Positions 11,707-22,600 of a DNA stretch of 64,000 nt are shown in pieces. Every line of letters starts with the position of its first letter. Position 1 is the stretch's first letter. The stretch comes from Halesus radiatus (Eukaryota > Arthropoda > Insecta > Trichoptera > Limnephilidae): assembly GCA_022606495.2 (NCBI GenBank), contig JAHDVE020003707.1, positions 124,001 to 188,000 of the forward strand. Direction: 5' to 3'. The position numbers and the translations under genes were made by a program. Below the pieces are notes generated by a model. The model ran no database searches. It saw only the letters and a program-made list of their open reading frames with translations, and had not been told where the DNA came from.

Positions 11707-13374
11707 TCATGTTATTACTTGACATAACATGTTTTCTCGGTCAAGATTTTTATCATTGAGGTCGACTTTCAAAACAGGATTTTTTTTTTAAATGTATATT
11801 TTTTAACGTTTTTCTTGCATTTTGATACTCATGGATGATTCTTATAATTTATCCTTGTTGAAGATAATACGATTACTGGTACCATAGATCACATTGACCT
11901 ATAAGTGTCATCAGTGTCAACACATTCCTAACCGTGACTCTCATTTCTTATCTGAATGAGAAAAGCAATTTCTTTTCCTCTTAGTTCCCTCCAAAGAAAT
12001 ACGAAATGCCCCGTCAAAGTAATATGTGTCCTACATTCGCAGTGACTCACTTAAAAGCCTTCGAGGTATCATCTCCTGTGGCAACAATGGACCAAGATGA
12101 ATCATGAACCAATTGCTAATGCTGAGTCGGGTCTTGCTCGAGTCTTTCTCGAAATACTGTGAAGAATTTAATTGGGCAATCGTACTTTGAACTTTGAGTA
12201 TAAAACTGTACTGTGTTGCAGTGTGGTGTGAAATTTCTTGATAATATTTAGTTGGGACGTCTCTTCAATGAGTTTCTATTGATCAAACGTCATCATCTGC
12301 TTTACAACCCTTGCAACGTTCTGGCTGCCTCTAGGAAATGCCTCTGCTCTTGCTGGTCTCCAGGTATATTCCCCCAGTTCTTTCCTTGTCCTGCAGCACT
12401 GACGTCACAATGAATAGACTTGCCTTAACGTACATTTGTTTCTCGTGATTTTAACTGCGGTAAGCAAATTATAAAAGAGACGAAAGTAAATACTCTAACA
12501 AAATTTTCGCTTTTGCAAATAAGCCGGACCTTTTTACTTATTTTCTGTTTTACTTAATTTGGCGGCACGCCTAGCTAGCCCCTCGTCCCCCTTATTTTCG
12601 TTTCTTCCCCTTGCGTGTTACGGCATCTCGTATTATTTGCTCTTTGTTCTGCAAGCTTGTAATCTTATATAGATAAGTGTGCGGGGAGTTTCTTTGGCAG
12701 CTGAATGTTGCAGATGCGCAATTCGCCACGCGCAATTGCGTATTGCCGATGTAGCGGTTATGCCTTCAACAAACCCTCTATTATAATTTTGTAGACTTCC
12801 CGTGCCTCCATCAACAGAACTCAGCACGGTTCGCTTCTTCCAATGTCGTCCGTCGCCATTCTCTCCGCCTTACTTATATGGTATCATTGCCATATGTTCG
12901 ATGATATTTTTTTACATGAACGCTTATTCATATTATTATGTCCAATTTAAATGGGCCAGCAAACTGTCTAGAATCTTGCATGAAAAAATTCTGGCCTTAG
13001 TAAATTTTACTGTTTTCGACTTGTAGTTGCTACCCAACTTTACACCCGCGTTTCAACTCTCCTCTATCTCGTTGAGTGATTGAAAAATATGTAATCAACA
13101 AAAAGGGGTACCGTTTTTGATACCTAAAAGCCCCATAGCTCAAGACGGAAATAACTTTACGGAAAACATTTATATAAATTGAAATGTTTACCCAATTTGT
13201 GAACGAGGAAAATATAAGACAGACCCGTATTGTGATTTTTGTCAATTATTTTATTTTCGACAAATGTTTGCACTTATTGGTAGGTACCACCTGTCAAGAC
13301 TGTTTAATTATTTATTTGTTTGGGCTTTTGTATGAATGGCATGAATATTACATGCCTGCAATAAATAGTAAAAT
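11707..13374 (+). other. Intron, no gene seen
   Basis: AT-rich intron. It contains a TGACGTCA octamer at 12400-12407 and no supported gene or repeat unit. Confidence 0.6.
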
Positions 13375-13815
13375 TTATTTTGTGTACACCACTATTTAAT
13401 AAATAAATATCAACATGTTTCTAAACCGATTGTCTCAAAAATAAAATATTTACAAATCATTGATAACTATGTTTAGAATAATCATTTTTATTTTGTTGAT
13501 AATAATAATAATAATGGGATAATTTTTATAGCTCTGTTTTTGTGAAAAATCACCCCAAGGGGGAGTTGTACAAATATTACTTGCTAGGTAGGGTTTATCA
13601 TTGATGCCTCGGATGTTCCTTGATTTTGGTTAAATTTATAGTTTTTCTAATAAATGTAATAATTGGTATTTTATAATATGTAATTATTTTTACACTACGC
13701 AATTGGTTACATTTTCTCATCACTTATTGTTAATTTTTGCTTGTGTTATTATTTTTCGGTGTACTTTTCGAAACACGTTGATATTTATTTATTAAATAGT
13801 GGCGTAAACAAAATA
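13375..13815. mobile_element. Inverted-repeat element (MITE-like)
   Basis: The arm at 13375-13426 (with TTTAATAAATAAATATCAACATG) is the inverse of the arm at 13766-13815 (with CGTTGATATTTATTTATTAAA), about 50 bases each with few mismatches. The AT-rich interior is non-coding. Part of the right arm resembles repeats at 32346-32405 and 63936-63985. Confidence 0.5.
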
Positions 13816-15480
13816 ATTTTTATTATTTTATTAGAAATGATGCCACAAAGTGATTATACATTTATTGAAGAAGAATATTCTTACAAATTTGTTACTAATT
13901 GCCAGGCGAAACGCAACGATACATTCACAATTTAAGAAATGTTTTCCTTGCGATGGCTTGTTTAATTTGCAGGCAATATACTAGAGAATAACAATAATAT
14001 CAAGTTATATTTATTATTGTCGACAGCCTCCATCACGTCTAATGGATCTTACGCTATGCTGATTGTAATTCAATCGATTCGTTTTATTTAACGTATGTAT
14101 TTAACGTCATTTAATATGATCATCGAATCTCTGAATGTTTATGTTGTAACATTCCACATTGGTCGTAAACAAAACAACCTTCTAAATTTCATTGTTATAT
14201 TTAGTAAATAATGCCCGCCGTTTCCGGTTTACCCACGGAAGTACCTACTTTGATACAAAGCTAAGGTAGGTACTTATAAGTGGAACAATGCTCAAATTTT
14301 AATCGAATCATAGAAAAAAATCCAAGTCAGACAATTGAGGTAATAAATCGGTATAAACTGCACTGCTTTAATCATGCTCCATCAAATTTTGGTGAAAGAA
14401 CGCCATAAATTGTTATTCTGACTATTCAGGAGGCTTTCAATCTTTAAAAACTACATTTAAATATTCTACCGGTATTTCATTGGAAGGTGATACGAAGATC
14501 TAGTGTCGTAGATCTCGCCTTGCGCTAAGTACGTGCCCAACATTATTGTATATAGACGGTTGACATTAAAATTTTTCACTTGAAACTGGGTCGTTTTTAC
14601 GACTCTTTCTCGTGCTCAATTGCTTGAAATTTGTTAGTAAAAAATATGTGTATATATTATGTAGTTATACACATATTTACAACTTACCACCTACGTCTTT
14701 TCCGATGTTTTTGACTTGGTAATACCTACCTACGTTCCGTACCAATTACCTTAAAATTATTAATTTTGACTTCGCCCTAGATCCCTATATTTTTGCACCA
14801 AGTAAACTCGTTGACATGATGTTTGTACAATTAGTACCTACCTTCATTACGTACCGTATTTTATATAAATTCCACGTAGGTACCAAGTACATGTCTCCAA
14901 AATCAATTGTCTATTTCTGTACGCTTTTCATGCGTGCCATTGTAAATTGATCGTTCTTTTTATTACATACGAAATAAAAGAAAATATTCAACGGTGCGTA
15001 GCGAACCTAACCTATTTTTCGATTGTTGAATTGGCGCCTCTTTTTGAATACGGAATCCCCACAGGAAGTCGCTGCGGAGTTGCCATTGTCCGTTAACAGG
15101 TGGAGCTGCCATTCCCATGGCATAACGCTTTCGCTTTTTACGCGCGTACAAATTACGTATCCGAAATATATAATAAAATTTCGGCAGAATATTACGCAAG
15201 ATTGTCTCTTATCGATTATATCGAGTGGTTAAGACATGTTAATATATCAATTGAATTTATTCGCTGATTAAACATAATTTTACACACATCAAACCGACAT
15301 AAATTCTATGTTTTCCTGTAGTTATGCCTGTAGTTTCATACAATGTAATAAAGGTATATTTCACTTTTGTTTCTTTTACGGTTATTAACATTATTTATTC
15401 GCAACCGAGCACTTCTCTCATTAAGTACATTAATCAGTCTGAGTTTGTAGTACAGAGTGCACGATGCACTTTTTATAGAA
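13816..15480 (+). other. Intron, no gene seen
   Basis: AT-rich with several TAGGTACC-type motifs (near 14265, 14850 and 14880). Nothing coding could be supported. Confidence 0.55.
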
Positions 15481-15720
15481 TAAATCGAATGTTACGGCTC
15501 GGTCGGTTAGTTACGTCAAGTGTCACACCGGGTAAAAGTTGTCCGGCGAGTCGTATCTGCCGTCCCCCTCTGCCGCGGCCGCCATGTTGGCGTTTGGACC
15601 AACCCAGGGCCTAGCCCATCCTCGTCAGTCGGTGGTTTTTTTGAGTGACGTGCGGGTGTCCGAGGCTAGGTCGTGTTTTCACATTTTTTTAGTGTTTGTG
15701 ATAGTAAATAATCGCCCAAA
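15481..15720 (+). promoter_or_regulatory. CpG-rich promoter/5' UTR of the short Tm1 transcript
   Basis: C+G and CpG rise sharply (GGCTCGGTCGG, CCGCGGCCGCC) immediately before the ATG at 15721. TCAGTC at 15625-15630 resembles the arthropod initiator and would give a 5' UTR of about 94 bases. The start site is inferred and no TATA box is evident. Confidence 0.5.
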
Positions 15721-15864
15721 ATGACGACAAACATGCAGCAGGGCACCATACTGGACGTGTTAAAGAAAAAAATGCGTCAAACAAAGGAAGAAATGGAGAA
15801 ATACAAGGACGAGTGCGAGGAATTCCACAAACGTTTGCAAGTGGAGATTATGCGGCGCGAGGAA
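15721..15864 (+). CDS. Tm1: Cytoplasmic tropomyosin first exon (48 residues)
   Basis: Starts at the ATG in CAAAATGACG and encodes MTTNMQQGTILDVLKKKMRQ and onward to a MRREE end. This is the well-known N-terminus of short non-muscle insect Tm1; the Drosophila protein begins in almost the same way. It ends GAA|GTAAGG in phase 0, so it joins exon 3 directly and replaces exons 1 and 2. With exons 3-9 the product is 252 residues. Short tropomyosins stabilise cytoskeletal actin filaments. The exon has its own CpG-rich upstream region, which implies an internal promoter. The open frame beyond 15864 is intron read-through. Confidence 0.95.
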
Positions 15865-17335
15865 GTAAGGATTTACCCTACTTTTAGCATGCCCACACCT
15901 TGTGTAATATTGTAATTATGTCCCAGCTCGGCCATTTGCCCATTTAACGGTTGTTTTCGGCCGTGTGTTCGGGAATTCAGGCGAAATGTCGTCGCTGAAA
16001 TCGGCGAGCTGGGTCCGTCCGCCCATTTCGGTCAGAACGTGCCGGCTGCGACTTACGTGCCGGGTTTGGTCTTCCTCTCATCTGTCAAAATGAATCGCGC
16101 AGAGAGAGACGGAAGGCAGGGCGGGTGTCCGCCCGTAAAGGTGTACAAATGGTGGTCTTGCTAGCGGCCGTGCGTTGCCCCTTGCTTTCTTGTATCGATT
16201 TAAAATCTCACAATCATCTGTGGCCCGTGGATGACGTGTTCATATTATGCCTCCAAACAAACTAAGCGACTTTATTCACGGGAAATACCATTTAGGACAC
16301 ACCTTAGTTCCCCAATTCATGTATCCCGATACGGTTGCGGTGTTTTCTCGGGCTCTGAGATAACGACGAATTTAATTGGAGGCCTTATTTATTAGACAAG
16401 GTTATATTATTTATAACAAAAGCCGTCCATGGCAAGTTAGCGCTGCACTTTTTGCCCCAGCCATGAACACACTAATGTCTCGTCCCAGTATATCGGTCAC
16501 TTATGAAATAATGGCAATGTAACATTGTTACAGAATGCTCTTCGACCAGCTTCCATAACCTCCGTGCCTGCTATTTTATTACACGTGTGGAATAACTATG
16601 ATTGTATCGCCATATTTTGACAATGCATTATTTCGGTTACTCTGTGTACAAAATGGATGCTCCTTTCTGTCAAAATGACACCTGTCAAACCACGAAGGAT
16701 TTGTCTTAAACCGAACCTATCTTTAAACAGACCCTTTATTTACTCTCCATTTTTGAAGATTTTTTTTACCATAATTTTATAAAAGTATCAATCAATATGT
16801 TTTATTATTTAAAGCAAAATTCATAACATCTGATCTGACTTACCCATACTAATTAAATTTAGTCAATTGTTCGGAAAAAGACAATAATTTCTTTATTTTG
16901 ACATTCCTCATTTAAATGTTATTTTATGATTTATCAAACAGATTTAATAAAGTTATCCTTGCCAGTAATTTTATTTGAATTGATTCATATCTGAGACAAA
17001 TAATGTCCAACTTGAAACTCAATAAATTGTAATCAATGTACGTTATTTTTACTATCTTTAACGACAGGTGATAATAACATTATCTAATGATTACGATTCC
17101 GAGCTAGATTGCTTCCGACGAAACATTTAATTGAAAATAAAATATCTCGTACCAGTTTCGTAATAGCTTAATAACAATGGCCATTTTCCCATTCTTCTCA
17201 CCTGGGAATTGAACCCAGGCCACTGACAATGGAAACGAAAGTACTTCCGTGGACATAATGTGAGTCTGATATGAAATATTGCAATTTGTAACTCTTGAGA
17301 GTTAGACGGCTCATTTCCAATATCTACTCGTATAG
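15865..17335 (+). other. Intron, no gene; possible SINE fragment on the minus strand
   Basis: The first 300 bases stay G+C-rich, as is common just after a promoter exon. At about 17195-17250, read on the minus strand, GGGTTCAATTCCCAGG resembles a tRNA B box and may be a SINE fragment. No coding region was supported. Confidence 0.4.
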
Positions 17336-17545
17336 GATTCTAAATTTAAATGTCTTTATAGATTTGTATCTCCAGTAATAGGTACATTATCTGCTAGATT
17401 CTAAATTTAAATATATTTATACATTTAAAGTTTTCCCAATCATCCAATAATCTACTAGATTCTAAATTTAAATATACTCAAAGATTTGAAGTTTTTCCTA
17501 ATCACCTACAATATATTCGAGATTCTAAATTTAAATGTATGTATA
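17336..17545 (+). repeat. Tandem repeat, four units of about 61 bp
   Basis: GATTCTAAATTTAAAT recurs at 17336, 17397, 17458 and 17521, with similar AT-rich filler between. The first two intervals are exactly 61 bases. Confidence 0.75.
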
Positions 17546-18847
17546 TACGAGTATAATATATACATATCTTACATGTTGTCAGTTTCATACAAACTGTCAC
17601 TTTTAGGTTAGATTGATTCAGTTTTTTTACACTTACATTATAAAGAGGTGATATTTGTAGCGAACTTCAACGCTGTTTTCAAAACCAGCCTGAAAAATAG
17701 TAGTCTGCATTATTGTAAACACACCTATGAAAATTTGTTAGAAGTTTATTAAAAGTAAGCACGAAAAAACATAGGAATAATATTACTATTTCAAATAAAT
17801 TACGTTTTTATTTGATAAGAGATTTAGTTCAAATTTAAACCAATAATAAATTATAGTCCGTTTGTTGTCTCAACAAAACTTCAAATATTTCTTAAATAAC
17901 TTTAATAATCTTTCAATTGCTACATTAAAATTATCGACTCAAACTTACAATGCCAACCTTTCAATATTTTTTTGAACAATTCGCGTAAATTATATAAATA
18001 ACGCTTATAAATGGGTATTTCCTCCAATAAAATAGAATAGTTTTCAGCCTACTTGGTTTATTGTGTTGCCTAGCCAATTCGAAGTACCTTCCCACGTAAT
18101 CAAAATAATGCAGAAATCGTTGATAAAGCATACCGCCTTGTTTTTTGATAACGTAGTAGATATTTTTAATTATCGACACCGCACCTTATATGGTTTATAT
18201 GATAATATTATTGGAAAACGTATGAATGTTATTCCCATGGCGCTTGATTAAATGGAAGTTAGTCATTTTCGCTGAAAACGTTTATGTAAACAGGATATAT
18301 TATCAGGTCCCTCGAATTTAAAGAAAATGAATGAGTTTTTTTACTATTAGATAAAAATGGCAGAAGTAGGTACCCACCTACCCAATACATAAAATAAAAT
18401 TGTTTTGTGTCTTACCTTTGGGAAAAGTGTATTTTTTTTAAAATAATATTTTTGTTTGCTAAATCATACGTTCAGAACGATAGTGTAATTTTTTTAATCA
18501 AGTTAATTCGCATATCAAAGGAGATTGATCCTTCAGTACAATTACAGTACCTACAACACCACAGCGGTTTTGAGGTGATTTTTCACAAATCCGGCGCTAT
18601 ATAAATTTTACAAATATTTTTATTGTTTATGTTTTATTCTGGCATTACAATTTTCTTTTTTTTTTAATTTACCCAAGATGGAAAACCGTCACACACGAAG
18701 CTGACCTTTTATTGATGTAGTATATGTATTTGTATGAAATACAATCATATTATGTCTAGTTCATCACGAATTTATTAATACATATTTTTCGCATACCGGT
18801 TTCACTAATACTCAACATTCATCAGTGAAGTGTATCGTCAACTGATA
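17546..18847 (+). other. Intron, no gene seen
   Basis: AT-rich sequence with no supported gene or defined element. Small open frames show no protein hallmarks. Confidence 0.55.
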
Positions 18848-19180
18848 TCTTCTTCTATTATATAAAGAAAAATGTCCCGGGCGGACGGTGTGTGTGTCTT
18901 TTGTATACAAATCTACAGTTTTATTCCTAGCTTGATGAAATTTTGCACTCTTGACCTATAAAACAAGAGGATGTATATGAAATTTTGAAAAATCACCTCA
19001 TTCCCCTTTCCCACCCTTAAAGCCAAATTTTGGTACTTGATGAAATTTTGCACACTTGACGTTCAAAATAAAAGGAAAATTCTGAGTATGGGTAGGGAGA
19101 GAAGGAATAGGGGTAGGGTTATGGATTATAAAACTACTACAAACTATTAACCCCAAGCAACGCCGGGTACTTCAGCTAGT
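18848..19180 (+). mobile_element. Non-autonomous Helitron-like element
   Basis: It begins TCTTCTTCTATTATATAAAG directly after an A, ends GGGTACTTCAGCTAG and is followed by T. These are the Helitron hallmarks: insertion between A and T, 5' TC, 3' CTRR. The interior carries a repeated TTGATGAAATTTTGCAC. No helicase gene fits in 333 bases. The usual 3' hairpin is weak here. Confidence 0.6.
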
Positions 19181-19254
19181 AATAATATATAATTAAATTA
19201 GCTCTTTTATTTCACATTTAAAATATACAAATAAATTGTTCCCACGATATCGGT

Positions 19255-19640
19255 CATTTTGTCGCTATGATAATAAGTGGATCTAATCATGAGGATTTAC
19301 CACTGTCCAGTTTGCAAGCAATCCATCCATGCGGGTTCTTTGCATGATACCAAGTCAGACGTCAGCAAATACTGGGAAGAAGTCAGTATGCAAGTACTAG
19401 CCCTGGCTACAATTGTGCCAGCATTGTGTAGGTACCTACCTACATCTTCCTTCCTATTTTGTCGCCATAATAATATATCACTCTAATCATGATGATTCAT
19501 CGCTGCCCAGTTTGCGAGCAATCCATGTGTTATTTGCATGGCCAAAAGTCGCCAAGTACTGGATATAAAGTCAGCAAATGAGTACTGGCCCCGGCTACTG
19601 TACCGAGTTAAGTACTGGGTACCTACTTATACCTCCTGCC
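19255..19640 (+). repeat. Imperfect tandem duplication, about 200-bp unit
   Basis: TTTTGTCGCTATGATAATA...TCTAATCATGAGGATT followed by CCAGTTTGCAAGCAATCCAT is repeated with changes from about 19456. Both units continue through a variant of CAAGTACTGG...GTCAGCAAAT to GGTACCTAC. Confidence 0.6.
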
Positions 19641-22600
19641 TATCCGGCGGAGCTTCTACCGCCGGCCGGTGTGGTGTGGTCGATGACAACACCGGCCACT
19701 TCCGTTTGCCTCGAACACTTGCTGCTATTAAAATTGTATATAATTTATACAGTCTGCACTTGCTTCCGAATTTTCGCAAATTTCTGGGAGAAATTCAATG
19801 TCGATTGTGCCAGGTTAATTAACTCTTCATGTTAGTGTCAGTCTCTCTAAAAATAAGGCAGCTAAATGGAGTATGGTTCGTTTCGACATCTTATTCTTTC
19901 CTTTTTCGAGAAAAAAGAGGTTACAACGGACGTATTGGTGGTACATCTATATTTCAGTTTTGATGCACTCTTGCCTTGTTCATACTTGAAGTCAAAAAAC
20001 TCCCGGCCTCTTTTTGTAGTCAAAATACGGTCTCAAAAAATAACAAATGGTCCTTATTTTTGTAATTGAAGCAAGTAATATATCAGAGCTTTTTCACTTT
20101 CATTTTGAACTGTTATTTATAATATATGCAAGCACTGTGCATGTCTGGTAAATAACTCATTTTGCTTCTGTATATCCCTTCAAGAAGTCTCATATCCTTT
20201 CGTGCAATTCACTGAATTGATATCCATTATCCTCCCCATTCTGTAATATTTACCGTCTGCGAGGGTGCTTTTTGTTGATATATTATCTTCACTTCTAATG
20301 TACTTCTGATTGGGGTGAATTCATTACCACGATTAGCCTGTAACAGCACGGAAATAACATGTAGCAGAATTTTTTTTATCTGACAGGATGCGGCGTTAGA
20401 ACCCCTGTAGAATAAATTAGCCAAGTTGGAACAACGACTATCTCCCAATATTGTTGACGATGGTCACAGAAGGGGAACCAGCTGTTAGACATTATAAAAT
20501 ATCTTATTTTAGATCTCGCTTTCTTGTTTGCAGTCATTAATATCGTTTACAGGCTATTTGCAATCGTGCTGTTGAATGAAATGAAGTCATCTCGAGCATA
20601 TTGTGCAAACTCTTTTCTCATTCAGAATCTGTTGGCATCTTCTCGGTCGTTGAATATTATAATGTTATTTTTGTTTCTGTTTGGAGGGAACTGGTTTTCA
20701 AGCGCTGAAATTCTGAGTACACCTCGTATAACTCTGACTCTGGGACCGTTCTCTCCGAATTTTAGTACGCTAGTGTAGGTATTTGCTCACTTTGTCTGCC
20801 GGGTTTGGTGGTGCATTTATAATCCTTACAGAATGCGGCTGGGTGGGGAATATCACGTGTGGGCGGCGGCCAAATTAATAAATGTCTTGTACAAAAGCCG
20901 ATTTAATATAAGAGCGGTGGTGGTATTGTGTGCACACCATACTCTAAGCACGAGGTTAGCCACCTCCTGAATACCCTGCCTTCCTGGTAGATCTTATTAA
21001 TTTGCCTTCTTTTTTAGGCTTGGTCGTCAAAATCTCTGTAACCAAAACTTCTTTCACATTTTCCCCTTGAGTTTCTACCAGCCTGGTATTTTTTTAATCC
21101 ATTTAGTTAGGCTGGTATGAAAATTGAACTCATTTTAATCGTCTAGTACGATCCATTTTACCTTCCATCCTGCAATTTATACATTAACCTCATAAAACAC
21201 AATACATCTTAACGTTGTAAGGAACTTTGTGCTCACTTTATGTGCACTCTTTAATTTATCACGTTTTCTGCAGGCTAGCCACCAGGAATTTATGCATACG
21301 AACCCAACGTTTCTGTTTGCTCTGGTTTCTCACATAGTTTGTTTTTCTACTAGAATTTTTCATTGCTTTGCTTCAAGTTCGCAGCAGAGTTTTGCGTGTA
21401 ATCGAGACAATCGAACGATTAATTCCCACGTATCCACGCCAGTGCAAGGCGGTCCGCCGACTTCACTAAACCAACATATCTACCACACCAGCTCAACCGC
21501 AACAAAAAAGAGCTTTTCACAAGAACGGACTCCGTGTTCATTATTTACGGAAGCTTTTGCCCTTTTACTCTGGTGGCTAGCTGAGAGGTTTCGTGCGGCG
21601 TTCTTGTGGGACGCCGCAAAGTCGGTTACACACACGGCCTTTTTCGCGGTGACGTCACCCGCGAGGATCCAAGGTCGGCTCAGCTCCGGTAATGTATACG
21701 CGTTGGGATTTAGCAATGAAACCCTATACAAAGTATAGTGTTTTTTGTTACGTTAACCCCTTTTGTTCAACGCGTCTGTACATTCCACAAGATGGTGGCA
21801 TCCACAATCCACACCCATGGCGTAATAATTACAATAGTTACGAACGTCTGAGATAATTGACTCTTATAATATGATTTATAATCGTTTCCCCCCAGACGGA
21901 CATGATTATCTGTGATTTATTGTGAGAAATTTACTACATTGTCGGCTCGTCGCTCAGCTCATCAATTGTTTTTCTAGTCAGCGTTGCGACACTACAGAAA
22001 ATCATCTATAGATCAACACTTCATTGTTATCGCATCAAATACCAGAGAACACCTTTCACGTTCCTCTGTCTTTCATTAAACTTTGCAGTTTTTTCTTTGC
22101 AAATCTTTTACTTAGAGTCTCTTGAAAAGGGAAACAATCCGTGTTCTTGCGAAGAAAAAAAAGTCGAAAGACGTCGTTACCTTACTTGGCCATAACGCGT
22201 GAACAGATCGGTTGAATGTTATGTTCCAATATATGTTTTGACCAGACTTATGAACGAATGCCCTCATTTATCCAACTCTCCGTATTACGTATTAAAAAGC
22301 TTCGCTTCGGAGAATATTACCCGCAAGTAATTATAATCAAAATATAAGATCATTTTAGATGTAAAGATTTGCATGCAATGTTGCAGCCAGTTCGTTGAAT
22401 AGCGTCTGCATCAACATTTAATTACTATTTCCCCGTTGATGGTTGGTTAGATACAGGACAGGATATCTCGGAAAATCTAGTAGGAGACTGTCCTATGGAC
22501 TTGTTCAATTAATTGAATTCAATAGATAAGTTGATTGCACTGGCTTGCTTCTTTGATTTAGATTGTATCACTCCCCAACCTACATTTAGCTACTATTCAT

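Noticed and set aside
17195..17250. tRNA gene on the minus strand
   Set aside because: Only a B-box-like GGGTTCAATTCCC is present; acceptor and anticodon arms could not be folded, so at most a SINE fragment.
21229..21738. Plus-strand open frame of 169 codons
   Set aside because: No recognisable domain, no splice or start context, and a composition like translated intron; the patch is CpG-rich for another reason (possible regulatory site).
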